Origin: Mangrovimicrobium sp048323675
GTDB taxonomy: Bacteria; Pseudomonadota; Gammaproteobacteria; Pseudomonadales; Halieaceae
Direction: 5' to 3'
NCBI RefSeq assembly: GCF_048323675.1
Contig: NZ_JBLWFK010000008.1
Span: 1-64,000 of the forward strand
DNA length: 64,000 nt
In this document: piece after piece, positions 43,447 to 51,184 of the stretch
How positions within the stretch are numbered: position 1 is the stretch's first letter
Layout of the letters: the number at the start of each line of letters is the position of its first letter
The notes under the pieces: model-generated
What the model saw: the letters and a program-made list of their open reading frames with translations, nothing else
What the model was told of the DNA's origin: nothing
Databases searched by the model: none
Translations under genes and position numbers: made by a program

Positions 43447-43834
43447 AATCCGAGGAGTGGAACGACAAGGTAATGATTGTTGGAAATATGAAGCCCTTCA
43501 GATAGGAGAGCGGGTGCCTGCCTTCAGTGAAATCGACGGGCAAATTGCCGAAATGCGCCCAATAATGAGTTGCGACAAGCGCGCTGATACTGAACCACAT
43601 CCCCCACAATGCCCAGCGCACTCCCAAGACAACGAGCAGCAAATTAATGGTGATGAACACACGGAAGACTGACTGCACATGGTCGAAGAGAGTATGTGCA
43701 CTGTTGCCATTGCCTAGATACATCTCGTAGAGCGTGAGGCTGTGGTAGAAGATCAACAGCCCGGCGAGCACAATGATAATTGCATGCCGGAACAACAAGA
43801 AACCCTTCGCCTGAGATGCAGGTGGCGTAGTCAT
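43445..43834 (-). CDS. Four-helix membrane protein in a putative integron cassette
   Basis: A 129-residue protein with about four hydrophobic segments (HAIIIVLAGLLIFYHSLTLY; VFRVFITINLLLVVLGVRWA; ALWGMWFSISALVATHYWAH; and a weaker FIFPTIITLSF). AGGAG lies seven bases before the ATG. Upstream on the same strand is a canonical attC right core (GTTAGGC at 43883-43877), so this looks like a cassette gene. The reading frame ends in the GGGGTCAG repeat, and the cassette's own downstream attC is not seen, so its 3' part may have been lost. No function is recognised. Confidence 0.72.
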   Translation of the reverse strand: MTTPPASQAKGFLLFRHAIIIVLAGLLIFYHSLTLYEMYLGNGNSAHTLFDHVQSVFRVFITINLLLVVLGVRWALWGMWFSISALVATHYWAHFGNLPVDFTEGRHPLSYLKGFIFPTIITLSFHSSD

Positions 43835-43876
43835 CGTGGCTCCTTACTGCATGATTGCGATGATGTTCTTCATGAG

Positions 43877-43965
43877 GCCTAACGCCGGAAGCAGCGGCGG
43901 CGAAACCGCGCAGCGGTTTTGACGTCCGGCCCCGAAGGGGCGCACTGCCTGCCCTTGTTAAGTGC
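43877..43965 (-). other. attC-like site B (integron cassette recombination site)
   Basis: Read on the minus strand, the site opens with the core ACTTAAC (RYYYAAC) and closes with GTTAGGC (GTTRRRY). Between them are GC-rich imperfect inverted arms (GGGCAGGCAG against CTGCTTCCGGC), an inner GCGCCCC-TTC-GGGGC stem and an AAACCGC-TGC-GCGGTTT stem. The total is 89 bases, within the normal attC range. It starts eight bases after the stop of a small ORF and ends about 40 bases before the next gene, as expected for a cassette boundary. Confidence 0.75.
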
Positions 43966-43972
43966 CCGACAC

Positions 43973-44155
43973 TTACACATTGAACTGCCTTACCCCTACA
44001 CGCCTAAGCTTCAAAAAGTATACGCCTGAGATGGTGCCGCACCATACCGCAACAATGAGTATTACAACTGGCAGAGGGCTACCAGCGCCGACGCTGAGAA
44101 ATATTGCTACGAGTAATAATGAACCGCCGACGGCAGGGGCGCGCGCTGTTTGCAC
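43973..44155 (-). CDS. Small membrane ORF of cassette B, starting inside attC A
   Basis: The frame encodes 60 residues with two hydrophobic stretches (GSLLLVAIFLSVGAG and PLPVVILIVAVWCGTISGVY) and a basic tail (LKLRRVGVRQFNV). The only in-frame start is a GTG within the loop of the preceding attC. So either translation begins in the attC or the true 5' end of the gene was lost. The stop lies just before attC B, the usual cassette layout. The product would be a tiny two-span membrane protein of unknown role. Confidence 0.45.
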   Translation of the reverse strand: MQTARAPAVGGSLLLVAIFLSVGAGSPLPVVILIVAVWCGTISGVYFLKLRRVGVRQFNV

Positions 44156-44183
44156 GTCCCTGCTGCCCTCCCTTGTTATGTGC
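44118..44183 (-). other. attC-like site A (shorter, degenerate right core)
   Basis: On the minus strand it opens with GCACATAAC, directly after the TAA of the 50-codon ORF. It continues with AAGGGAGGGCAGCAGGG and the opposing arm CCCCTGCCGTCGGCG, and closes at GTTCATT. The opening core is the exact complement of GTTATGTGC at 44430-44422, where the cassette appears to start. This is the relation expected between the two ends of one cassette. The closing core departs from GTTRRRY, so the site may be decayed. Confidence 0.62.
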
Positions 44184-44184
44184 T

Positions 44185-44337
44185 TTACTTGGCACCTTTA
44201 CCATGCAGGCGCTGCCTTGCTTTGCATGCATTGAGATCGAGGCACTCATACCCTACCTCAGGGCGCCTCTGCATTTCAGCGACATTGGCAATGGTTTTAC
44301 ATTTCTTACAACGGGTGTGGCTAATAATCTGAGTCAT
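44185..44337 (-). CDS. 50-residue four-cysteine protein in cassette A
   Basis: The frame begins MTQIISHTRCKKCKTIANVA and contains Cys at 10, 13, 32 and 38 (RCKKCK and YECLDLNACKARQ). This two-pair spacing suits a small zinc ribbon. AGGA lies seven bases before the ATG and the stop abuts attC A. It is too short for routine gene calls but has coding character and correct cassette placement. The C-terminus is basic (RQRLHGKGAK), so nucleic-acid binding is possible; the function is unknown. Confidence 0.65.
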   Translation of the reverse strand: MTQIISHTRCKKCKTIANVAEMQRRPEVGYECLDLNACKARQRLHGKGAK

Positions 44338-44421
44338 TTGACGTTCCTGTATGAGCCTGGAGACTTCACATTACTGGCCTTGAAAATATATTTCATAGAT
44401 TTTTCGAGCCGGAGCGTTCAG

Positions 44422-44438
44422 GCACATAACAGTTAAGT
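44422..44438 (-). other. Cassette A left boundary core
   Basis: On the minus strand the sequence reads ACTTAAC-T-GTTATGTGC, two facing core-like heptamers separated by one base. The second is complementary to the opening core of attC A, marking the 5' end of that cassette. The first could be a relic left core of an attC whose stem has been deleted. No attI-like region or integrase is present upstream. Confidence 0.4.
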
Positions 44439-44498
44439 AAAGAGCATGTGCACATGTACACACTGTGTCTACAGTTATCCAAAAGCATCCACATCTGG

Positions 44499-44923
44499 CT
44501 ATTTGTCTCCATACCTACAACCCCCAAAGACAATATTAGTATCTACATCTACACACGTATCCACCAACCCCTCCACGACCCTGTGACCCAGGCCCAGGCT
44601 CACTGCCGTCTCCCGCCTCATCACCCACGCTTTTCCCCGGCCACTCCAACGCGCCCCCTCGCGTTTGACCAGGCTACGCAGTTCGGTTTCTTCATAGGCA
44701 ATTCTCAGCGCTACCACTTCGACGCGCTGATACGCATGGAGGGCGTTGTGATTTACGCCGGGCGGCACGCGATCGCGTTCGTCGAAAATGATCTCATGGT
44801 AGTGAGGGTTTTGGCGCCACAGGACGACTGCCTGTAGCGAACTGCGCAGAGTCGCTCGCCATAGCGGCGCTGGTAGCGGCGGGCGCCGCGGTCGTTCGAG
44901 CGCATGGTTTTGATGACGCGCAT
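44499..44923 (-). pseudogene. Frameshifted uncharacterised gene
   Basis: The N-terminal frame starts at 44923 after a strong GGGAGGGGG site and reads MRVIKTMRSNDRGARRYQRR followed by YGERLCAVRYRQ. It leaves homologous sequence at KTLTT near 44797. The adjacent frame then continues with EIIFDERDRVPPGV, VALRIAYEETELRSLVKREG and ARWSGRGKAWVMRR. Both parts look like one small protein of a family often found beside mobile DNA, joined by a one-base deletion. The frame ends at 44499 with no sign of selection on its last 20 codons. A sequencing error or programmed shift cannot be excluded. Confidence 0.6.
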
Positions 44924-45163
44924 AGCCCCCTCCCTGGGACAGTTCGGCCACTAATTTCTCATTTTCAATGGCTTGCGTCCATGCGTGGGAAAGGTCCTTT
45001 TCGCCACCGACCAATACGCGCGGGTGTTCAAAAGGTGTCGTTTCCTGTCGATCACTCTGGAAGGCCCCGGAGTATTATTTCCGGTAACCGCGCCCCTGCC
45101 TGCAACTGAACGCGCCACAGGCATGGCTCGGCTTTACCCAAAGCCACACCCGGAGCACCGCGC

Positions 45164-45991
45164 ATGAGTCTGTATACGCCAGTCGAACCAGGCGCCTCCC
45201 CGCTGAGCCAGCCGCCCCTCGAAATCGCCGCGGATACCTTCGTCCTGCGCGGCATTTACAACACCCCGACCATGTCCACCAACCTCAATGCCATGCTGAT
45301 ACGCGGCAGCGAGCCAATTCTGGTCGATACCGGGATGGTCCTCCACCGCGAAAGCTGGTGGCGGGACGTCTGTTCGCTGGTGGACTCGGCGGACATCCGC
45401 TGGATTTTTGTCACCCACGACGACTGCGACCATACCGGCAATCTGCTGGAGGCGCTGGACCACTGCCCCAACGCCCGGGTGATCGTCAACAAGGCGTCCT
45501 CCTGGCGCAGTGTGACGGCCTTCGGCCTGCCGATGGAGCGGGTGCAGACGGTCAACGATGGAGAGTCGTTTACCCTCGGTGAGCGCCGTTTCCTCGCGGC
45601 CAGGCCGCCGGTGTACGACAGCCCCTACACGCTCGGACTGCTCGACGAGTCCACGCGGGTTTACTACGCCTCCGACGCGTTCTGCACACCCATGCCCCCG
45701 CAGCCGGTGGATTATGTGGATGAGATGACGGACGAGTTCTGGGCCAGGGGCATGGCGGTCTACCACCAGAATTCCCTGTGCCCGTGGATTTCGCTGGTGG
45801 ACTCGCTGCGCTTTGCCGCCGAGGTAGGCCGCCTTGGCGCACTGGACATCGACGTGATCGCGGGCGCGCACACGCCGGTCATTCGCAGCGCATCCGTCCC
45901 AGCTGCGCTGGAATTGCTGGCCGACCTGCCTGGCGCAGTGCGGCAGCACCTCGATATTGCCGGGGTGGGGGCGCCGCTGTCGCCGGGTTAG
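45164..45991 (+). CDS. MBL-fold metallohydrolase
   Basis: A 275-residue metallo-beta-lactamase-fold protein of the flavodiiron/oxygen-binding type. The metal loop is THDDCDHTGN (84-93), with the second His of HxHxDH replaced by Asp87. Other ligands are expected from the YYASDAFC and AGAHTPVI segments (Asp and His). Such proteins act as hydrolases or oxygen-reducing diiron proteins. The ORF starts with ATG just before MSLYTPVEPG, with CACCG-rich, weak ribosome signal. It converges on the IclR gene, with 14 bases between the stops. Confidence 0.86.
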   Translation: MSLYTPVEPGASPLSQPPLEIAADTFVLRGIYNTPTMSTNLNAMLIRGSEPILVDTGMVLHRESWWRDVCSLVDSADIRWIFVTHDDCDHTGNLLEALDHCPNARVIVNKASSWRSVTAFGLPMERVQTVNDGESFTLGERRFLAARPPVYDSPYTLGLLDESTRVYYASDAFCTPMPPQPVDYVDEMTDEFWARGMAVYHQNSLCPWISLVDSLRFAAEVGRLGALDIDVIAGAHTPVIRSASVPAALELLADLPGAVRQHLDIAGVGAPLSPG

Positions 45992-46005
45992 GCGGCCGCG
46001 TCACC

Positions 46006-46797
46006 TCAACCGGCAAAGCGCTGGGACAGGCCTTCCCCGGCACTGACCAGCGCCTCCGACAAGCCCTCCAGGCCGCGCCGCTGCACCGCGCTGCCCAGGC
46101 CCAGGGCGACCAGCGCGTGGGTGAACTTGCCGGGCGACAGCCAGACCGGAGCGGCCACCACGGTCACGCCGGAAATATAGTTGCCGGCATCCACGGCGTA
46201 GCCCTGGGCGCGGGTTTCCCGGACCTCGCGGTACCAGTCATCGAAGTCCGGCGGGTTTTCCCAGCGCAATTCGCCGAAGCGCCGCAGCAGGTCTTCCCCG
46301 GAATAATTGCGGTAGGCCGCCACGCAACGGCCGGTGGCGCTGATCAGCGCCGGGAAGCGGCCACCCACCTGGGCGCTCACCTGCAGGCTGTTGCCGGCGC
46401 GGGAAACCCCCACCACCACGATGTGTTCCGTGCCCACGCATTTCACCGCCAGCATGGTCACCTCGTGCTCGCGGCTCAGGCGGTCGAGCACCGGCTGGGC
46501 GAGGTCGGTGAACTGGTCGCGCTGCAGCCACTGGCGCGCCAGGGTCAGCACCCCGGCGTCCAGCGAGTAGCGCTTGGTGTCCGGGTCGAAGGCCACCAGC
46601 TCTTCCGCCACCAGGGCGCGCAGGGCATAGAGGCAGGTGCTGGGCACCAGCCCGAGTTCCTTCGCAATGGGCTGCAGGCCCAGTGGGGATTCGTGCTTGC
46701 CCAGCAGGCGCAGGATGGCGGCGGCGCGGGAAATGGCCGGCGCCTTGCTCTGCTTGATGTTCTCGGCCAGGCTGCCCGCTTCGGTTTTTTCGCTCAT
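46006..46797 (-). CDS. IclR-family transcriptional regulator
   Basis: A 263-residue regulator with an N-terminal winged helix (AISRAAAILRLLGKHESPLG; IAKELGLVPSTCLYALRALV) and a C-terminal GAF-like effector domain (RFPALISATGRCVAAY, and the final GAPVWLSPGKFTHALVALG-like stretch). It usually senses the acid or CoA ester of the pathway it controls. It is divergent from the acyl-CoA ligase, hydratase and CoA-transferase operon, with an 18-base palindrome in between. The effector is unknown. Confidence 0.92.
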   Translation of the reverse strand: MSEKTEAGSLAENIKQSKAPAISRAAAILRLLGKHESPLGLQPIAKELGLVPSTCLYALRALVAEELVAFDPDTKRYSLDAGVLTLARQWLQRDQFTDLAQPVLDRLSREHEVTMLAVKCVGTEHIVVVGVSRAGNSLQVSAQVGGRFPALISATGRCVAAYRNYSGEDLLRRFGELRWENPPDFDDWYREVRETRAQGYAVDAGNYISGVTVVAAPVWLSPGKFTHALVALGLGSAVQRRGLEGLSEALVSAGEGLSQRFAG

Positions 46798-46922
46798 TGG
46801 TTGCCCGCTTCCCAGTGGAGTTTATCCGCCGGAAACGCTCGCCACGACCGGTTCCGGAGGCCCGCCGGGTAAGGGTTCGCGCATACGGCGCGCCCTCCCG
46901 GCGGCGATACGCGATCCTAACA

Positions 46923-46940
46923 TATTCAATATATTGAATA
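46923..46940. promoter_or_regulatory. 18-base palindrome, probable IclR operator
   Basis: TATTCAATATATTGAATA is a perfect dyad in the 246-base divergent gap, about 105 bases before the ligase gene and 126 before the IclR gene. Its size and AT-rich form agree with IclR-family operators. It stands out sharply against the GC-rich surroundings. Confidence 0.7.
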
Positions 46941-47043
46941 CAATTCTATATTTACAACAACCTCTGCATGTGGCATTGTTCCGTTCCACCTCTGGCGACA
47001 GCCGGCTGTCGCGCTCAACACACCAGGGAATACGCTTACCCAG

Positions 47044-48612
47044 ATGGCCAAACTGACTGACTACACCTCGTTCGCCGACGCCCAGGCACACGCCAATTCA
47101 ACGGCCCTGTGGGAACTCTTCGACGGCGACCGCGAGCACCTGAACATCGCCCACGAGTGCATCACCCGCCACGCCGACGGCTCTGGCCGCACCGCGGTGC
47201 GCATCGCCCACGACGACGGCAGCGACGAAATCCTCAGCTTCGACGAGATCGCCGCGCGCTCCGCCCAGTTCGCCCACTGGCTGGTGGAACAGGGCATCGA
47301 GCCCGGCGACCGCATCGCCTTCATGCTGGAGCCCTCGCTGCCCTTCTACACCAGCCTGTTCGGCGCCATGATGACCGGCGCGATCTCGGTGCCGCTGTTC
47401 ACCCTGTTCGGCCTCGACGGCCTGCGCCTGCGGGTGGACGACTGCAAGCCCAGCCTGCTGGTCACCAACGACGAGAAAGCGGAGATCGCCCACCAGGTGG
47501 AAGGGCTGAACGTGGTCATCGCCAACGACGAGCTGCTCGAGACCATCAGCAAGTACCCCACCAGCTTCGAGACCAACACCAAAGCCGGCGACCTCGCGGT
47601 GTTCCAGTACACTTCCGGCACCACCCGGGAACTACCCGCCGCGGTCAAGCACACCCACAAGTCGCTGGTCACCCTGATGTTCGCCGCGCTCTACGGCACC
47701 GGCATCCGTCCCGGAGACGAGTACTTCTGCCCGTCCTCCCCGGCCTGGGGCCACGGCCTGTGGCACGGCACCCTGGCGCCGCTGGGCATGGGCGTCACCA
47801 CCGGCACCTTCGCCGGCAAGTTCGATGCGGTGCGCCTGATGAAGGCGCTGCAGGACTACAAGATCACCAACATGTCCGCCGCCGCCACCCACTACCGGAT
47901 GATGAAAAACTCCGGCAAGGGCGGTGACTTCATCTTCAGCATCAAGAAGCTGTCCTTCACCGGCGAACCCTGCGACCCGGCGACCCTGGAGTTCATCGAC
48001 GAGACCTTCCACGTCCCCGCCTGCAGCATGTACGGCACCACCGAGATCGGCGTGGTGCTGGTGAACTTCCCCGGCGCCGAGGACTACGAAGTGAAGCCCG
48101 GCTCACTGGGCAAGCCGATTCCCGGCCTCAAGTTGCAGGTGCAGCGCGCCGACGGCACGGAAACCGACGCCGACGAAGTGGGCGAGCTGATGCTGTGGAA
48201 GCGCGATCACTGGGAGACCACCAAGGATCTCGCCCGCCGCGATGCGGACGGCTACCTCTACCACTGCGGCCGCGCCGACGACGTAATCATCTCCGCCGGC
48301 TGGACCATGAGCGCGGTGGAGATCGAGAACACCATGCTCAAGCACGACGCCGTGGACGAAGTCGCGGTGATCGGCGTGCCCGACGAGACCCGCGGGCAGG
48401 TAGTAAAAGCCTTCGTTGTCAGCAAGTCGCCCTGCAGTGACGAGCTGGTGAAAGAACTGCAGGAATTCACGCGCAGCCGCCTGGCCCAGCACGAGTTCCC
48501 GCGAATTGTCGAATTTGTGGATGAACTGCCGAAGACACCTGCCGGCAAGGTTCACCGCAAGGTCCTGCGCGACCGCGAAGCCGCGAAAGCGCTTGCAGCG
48601 GCCACCAACTGA
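47044..48612 (+). CDS. AMP-dependent acyl-CoA ligase (acetyl/medium-chain synthetase-like)
   Basis: A 522-residue ANL-superfamily ligase. The P-loop region is YTSGTTRELPAAVKHTH, which departs from TSGTTGxPKG. The A5 motif is SMYGTTEIGV, the hinge RRDADGYLYHCGRADD, and the catalytic Lys region LPKTPAGKVHRKVLRD. The layout is nearest to short/medium-chain or benzoate-type ligases. It is the first gene of a plus-strand operon with a double-hotdog hydratase and a CaiB/BaiF CoA-transferase, controlled by the divergent IclR protein. The substrate is unknown. Confidence 0.9.
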   Translation: MAKLTDYTSFADAQAHANSTALWELFDGDREHLNIAHECITRHADGSGRTAVRIAHDDGSDEILSFDEIAARSAQFAHWLVEQGIEPGDRIAFMLEPSLPFYTSLFGAMMTGAISVPLFTLFGLDGLRLRVDDCKPSLLVTNDEKAEIAHQVEGLNVVIANDELLETISKYPTSFETNTKAGDLAVFQYTSGTTRELPAAVKHTHKSLVTLMFAALYGTGIRPGDEYFCPSSPAWGHGLWHGTLAPLGMGVTTGTFAGKFDAVRLMKALQDYKITNMSAAATHYRMMKNSGKGGDFIFSIKKLSFTGEPCDPATLEFIDETFHVPACSMYGTTEIGVVLVNFPGAEDYEVKPGSLGKPIPGLKLQVQRADGTETDADEVGELMLWKRDHWETTKDLARRDADGYLYHCGRADDVIISAGWTMSAVEIENTMLKHDAVDEVAVIGVPDETRGQVVKAFVVSKSPCSDELVKELQEFTRSRLAQHEFPRIVEFVDELPKTPAGKVHRKVLRDREAAKALAAATN

Positions 48613-48636
48613 TTTCCCCCAAAGGAGAGTAAACCC

Positions 48637-49767
48637 ATGACTGCAGTCAATAAATTCCCGAAAATTACCGAGGAAGGTCTCGACGACCTGCGCTCGCGCA
48701 TCGGCGTCAAGATCGAGAACACCATCGAGCCCTGGAACTACGAGGCGACCCGCGACGCGATCCGCCACTACGCCCACGGCATCGGTGACGACAACCCGCT
48801 GTGGTGCGACCCCGAGTACGCCAAGGGCACCAAGTACGGCGACGTCGTGGCCCTGCCCAGCTTCATGTTCACCACCAGCCGCATCATCTCCGGCTACTGC
48901 GGCGGCCTGTCCGGCGTGCACGCCATGTGGGCCGGCGCCGACTGGACCTGGCACAAGCCGGTCCTGCGCAACGACGAGATCCGCACCGAGGCCTACCTGA
49001 AAGACCTGATCGAGCACCAGACCCGCTTCGCCGGCCGCTCCTTCCAGCAGATCTACCACGTCGACTTCTACAACCAGCACGGCGACAAGGTCACCGAAGC
49101 GGACAGCTGGGTATTCCGTACCGACCGCGACGAAGCCCGTGAGCGCGGCACCAAGTACGACAGCGTGAAGGGCAAGGTCGAGCAGCTCTCCGACGAGCAA
49201 CTGGCCGAGTGGGGCAAGCTCTACGCCAACGAGGAAATCCGCGGTGCCAACACCCGCTACTGGGAAGACGTCACCGAGGGCGAGGAACTGCCGCGCATGA
49301 TGAAAGGCCCGATGACCGTCACCGGCTTCATCTGCTACGCCCAGGGCTGGGGCGGCCTCTACATCCGCTCCAACAAGCTGGCGTGGAAAATGCAACAGGC
49401 GCACCCGGGCCTGGCGATCAAGAACCGCTTCAACATCCCCGACTGCCCCGAGCGCGTGCACTGGGATGACGACTTCGCAAAAGAAGTGGGCACCCCCGGC
49501 GCCTACGATTACGGCCCGGAGCGTACTTCCTGGCTGACCCACCACTGCACCAACTGGATGGGCGACGACGGCTTCCTGCACAAGCACAAGAGCCAGATCC
49601 GCCGCCACAACCCGGACGGCGACGTGATCTTCATCGACGGCCAGGTGAGCCGCAAGTTCGTCGAGGACGGCAAGCACTACGTGGAAATCAGCCAGCGCGC
49701 GGAAACCCACCGCGGCGAACTGTCCGCCACCGGCTCCGCTATCGTGCAACTGCCCTCCAAGGGCTGA
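48637..49767 (+). CDS. Double-hotdog MaoC/FAS1-like dehydratase
   Basis: A 376-residue protein with two hotdog regions. The N-terminal half contains the hydratase line YAHGIGDDNPLWCDPEYAKG and YGDVVALPSFMF, where Asp and the following residues match the MaoC D-x4-N-x-H type site, although Leu-Trp-Cys replaces the usual Ile-His. The C-terminal half has VHWDDDFAKEVGTPGAYDYG. The gene is a distant paralogue of the hydratase near 14 kb. It lies 24 bases after the ligase, so hydration of the enoyl-CoA made from its product is a fair guess. Confidence 0.86.
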   Translation: MTAVNKFPKITEEGLDDLRSRIGVKIENTIEPWNYEATRDAIRHYAHGIGDDNPLWCDPEYAKGTKYGDVVALPSFMFTTSRIISGYCGGLSGVHAMWAGADWTWHKPVLRNDEIRTEAYLKDLIEHQTRFAGRSFQQIYHVDFYNQHGDKVTEADSWVFRTDRDEARERGTKYDSVKGKVEQLSDEQLAEWGKLYANEEIRGANTRYWEDVTEGEELPRMMKGPMTVTGFICYAQGWGGLYIRSNKLAWKMQQAHPGLAIKNRFNIPDCPERVHWDDDFAKEVGTPGAYDYGPERTSWLTHHCTNWMGDDGFLHKHKSQIRRHNPDGDVIFIDGQVSRKFVEDGKHYVEISQRAETHRGELSATGSAIVQLPSKG

Positions 49768-49773
49768 TAGCAT

Positions 49774-49802
49774 GGGCTGGCTTCCAGCACGGAAGCCAGC
49801 CC
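49774..49802 (+). terminator. 12-base perfect hairpin after the hydratase gene
   Basis: GGGCTGGCTTCC (49774-49785) pairs with GGAAGCCAGCCC (49791-49802) around AGCAC, seven bases after the stop. No T run follows. A second stem (GTGAGTGTCGC against GCGGCACTCAC, about 49845-49875) comes soon after. These may attenuate transcription into the CoA-transferase gene or stabilise the upstream mRNA. Confidence 0.55.
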
Positions 49803-49951
49803 CGGTTCCTGCAGGCGTGGCCATGCCGCCCTGCAGGTAACTCCGGTGAGTGTCGCAGCGGTATCGCGGCACTCACCCGAGTTGCCTGGCACCAGGTAAC
49901 AGACAAGCGCCGCACGAGCGCCAAATAACAATTTTCCGACCGGCAGGTTGT

Positions 49952-51160
49952 ATGACTGAACAGGCAAACTGGGCGGGGCCGCTGGCCGGTGTCCGCGTTC
50001 TCGACCTCACCCGCGTGCTGGCGGGTCCTTCCGCGTCACTGGCGCTGGCCGATCTCGGCGCGGAAGTGATCAAGGTCGAACCCCCCGGCAGCGGCGACGA
50101 GACCCGCACCTTCCCGCCCTTTCGCGAGGGCGAAAGCCACTATTACCTGGCCATCAACCGCGGCAAGAAGAGTATCGTCGTCGACCTGAAGACTGACGAG
50201 GGCGTGCAACTGGTCAAGGACCTCGCCGCGAAGTGCGACATCCTGGTTGAAAACTACCGGCCCGGCGTGATGGACCGGCTCGGCCTGGGTTACGAGACCC
50301 TGTCGGCCATCCACCCGGGGCTGATCTACTGTTCCATCTCCGGCTTCGGTGCCACCGGCCCGATGCGTGAAAAGCCCTCCTTCGACATCGTGCTGCAGGC
50401 GCTGTCCGGCGCGCTCAGCGTCAACGGCGAGCCGGGCGCCGCGCCCACCAAGCTCGGCATTCCCCTGGGCGACCTGATCGGCGGCATCAACGGCCCCATC
50501 GGCATCCTCGCCGCCCTGCACGAGCGCCACGCCACCGGCCGCGGGCGGCATATCGATGTCAGCCTGCTCGACGGCATGCTCGGCATGCTCGGCTACCTGG
50601 CGCAACTGGCCTTCTTTACCGGCGAGGACCCGCAGCCCCAGGGCACCCAGCACCCCAACCTGGTGCCCTACGGCGCCTTCCCCGCCAGCGATGGCTCGAT
50701 CATCGTCGCCTGCCTGACCAACAGCTTTTGGGCGCGCATCTGCAACGCCATCCAGCGCCCGGAACTGATCGACGACCCGCGCTACGACATGATCGAGAAG
50801 CGCCGCGACGCGCGCGAGGAAGTCAACGCCATCATCGCCGCATTCACGCAACAGCACAGCGTAGACGAGCTGGTGGAACTGTTCAGCGAATACCAGGTAC
50901 CCAACGCACCGATCCTCGGTATCACCGATGCCCTGCGGCAACCACAGGCAGTCGAGCGGCAGATGGTGGTGGAAACCGAGCACCAGACCCTGGGCACCAT
51001 TCCCATCGTCAACCGCGCCATCAAGTACACCGACGCAGCACAGCCGGTGCCGGCGGCGCCGCCGGTGCTGGGCCAGCACACGGATGACGTACTCCGGGAA
51101 CTGCTGGAGCTGGAACCGGCACAGATCGCAGCGCTGCGCGACAGCGGCACGGTTGCCTGA
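49952..51160 (+). CDS. CaiB/BaiF family CoA-transferase
   Basis: A 402-residue family III CoA-transferase. It opens GVRVLDLTRVLAGPSASLAL and ADLGAEVIKVEPPGSGD, the conserved CoA-binding start. It has NRGKKSIVVDLK and ENYRPGVMDRLGL, and the catalytic Asp lies in GIPLGDLIGG. The enzyme would move CoA between an acyl-CoA and a free acid without ATP. The ATG at MTEQANW was chosen over a 34-codon upstream extension that overlaps the hairpin. It lies 184 bases after the hydratase gene and probably belongs to the same pathway. Confidence 0.92.
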   Translation: MTEQANWAGPLAGVRVLDLTRVLAGPSASLALADLGAEVIKVEPPGSGDETRTFPPFREGESHYYLAINRGKKSIVVDLKTDEGVQLVKDLAAKCDILVENYRPGVMDRLGLGYETLSAIHPGLIYCSISGFGATGPMREKPSFDIVLQALSGALSVNGEPGAAPTKLGIPLGDLIGGINGPIGILAALHERHATGRGRHIDVSLLDGMLGMLGYLAQLAFFTGEDPQPQGTQHPNLVPYGAFPASDGSIIVACLTNSFWARICNAIQRPELIDDPRYDMIEKRRDAREEVNAIIAAFTQQHSVDELVELFSEYQVPNAPILGITDALRQPQAVERQMVVETEHQTLGTIPIVNRAIKYTDAAQPVPAAPPVLGQHTDDVLRELLELEPAQIAALRDSGTVA

Positions 51161-51184
51161 GGCAACCCTGGTTCAGGGTCCCGG

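Noticed and set aside
44440..44600. attI site or integrase remnant upstream of cassette A
   Set aside because: No integrase motif and no attI-like structure; only an AT-rich stretch and the end of the frameshifted gene.
48103..49872. A 589-codon minus-strand frame
   Set aside because: Antisense to the ligase and hydratase genes; no domain recognisable.
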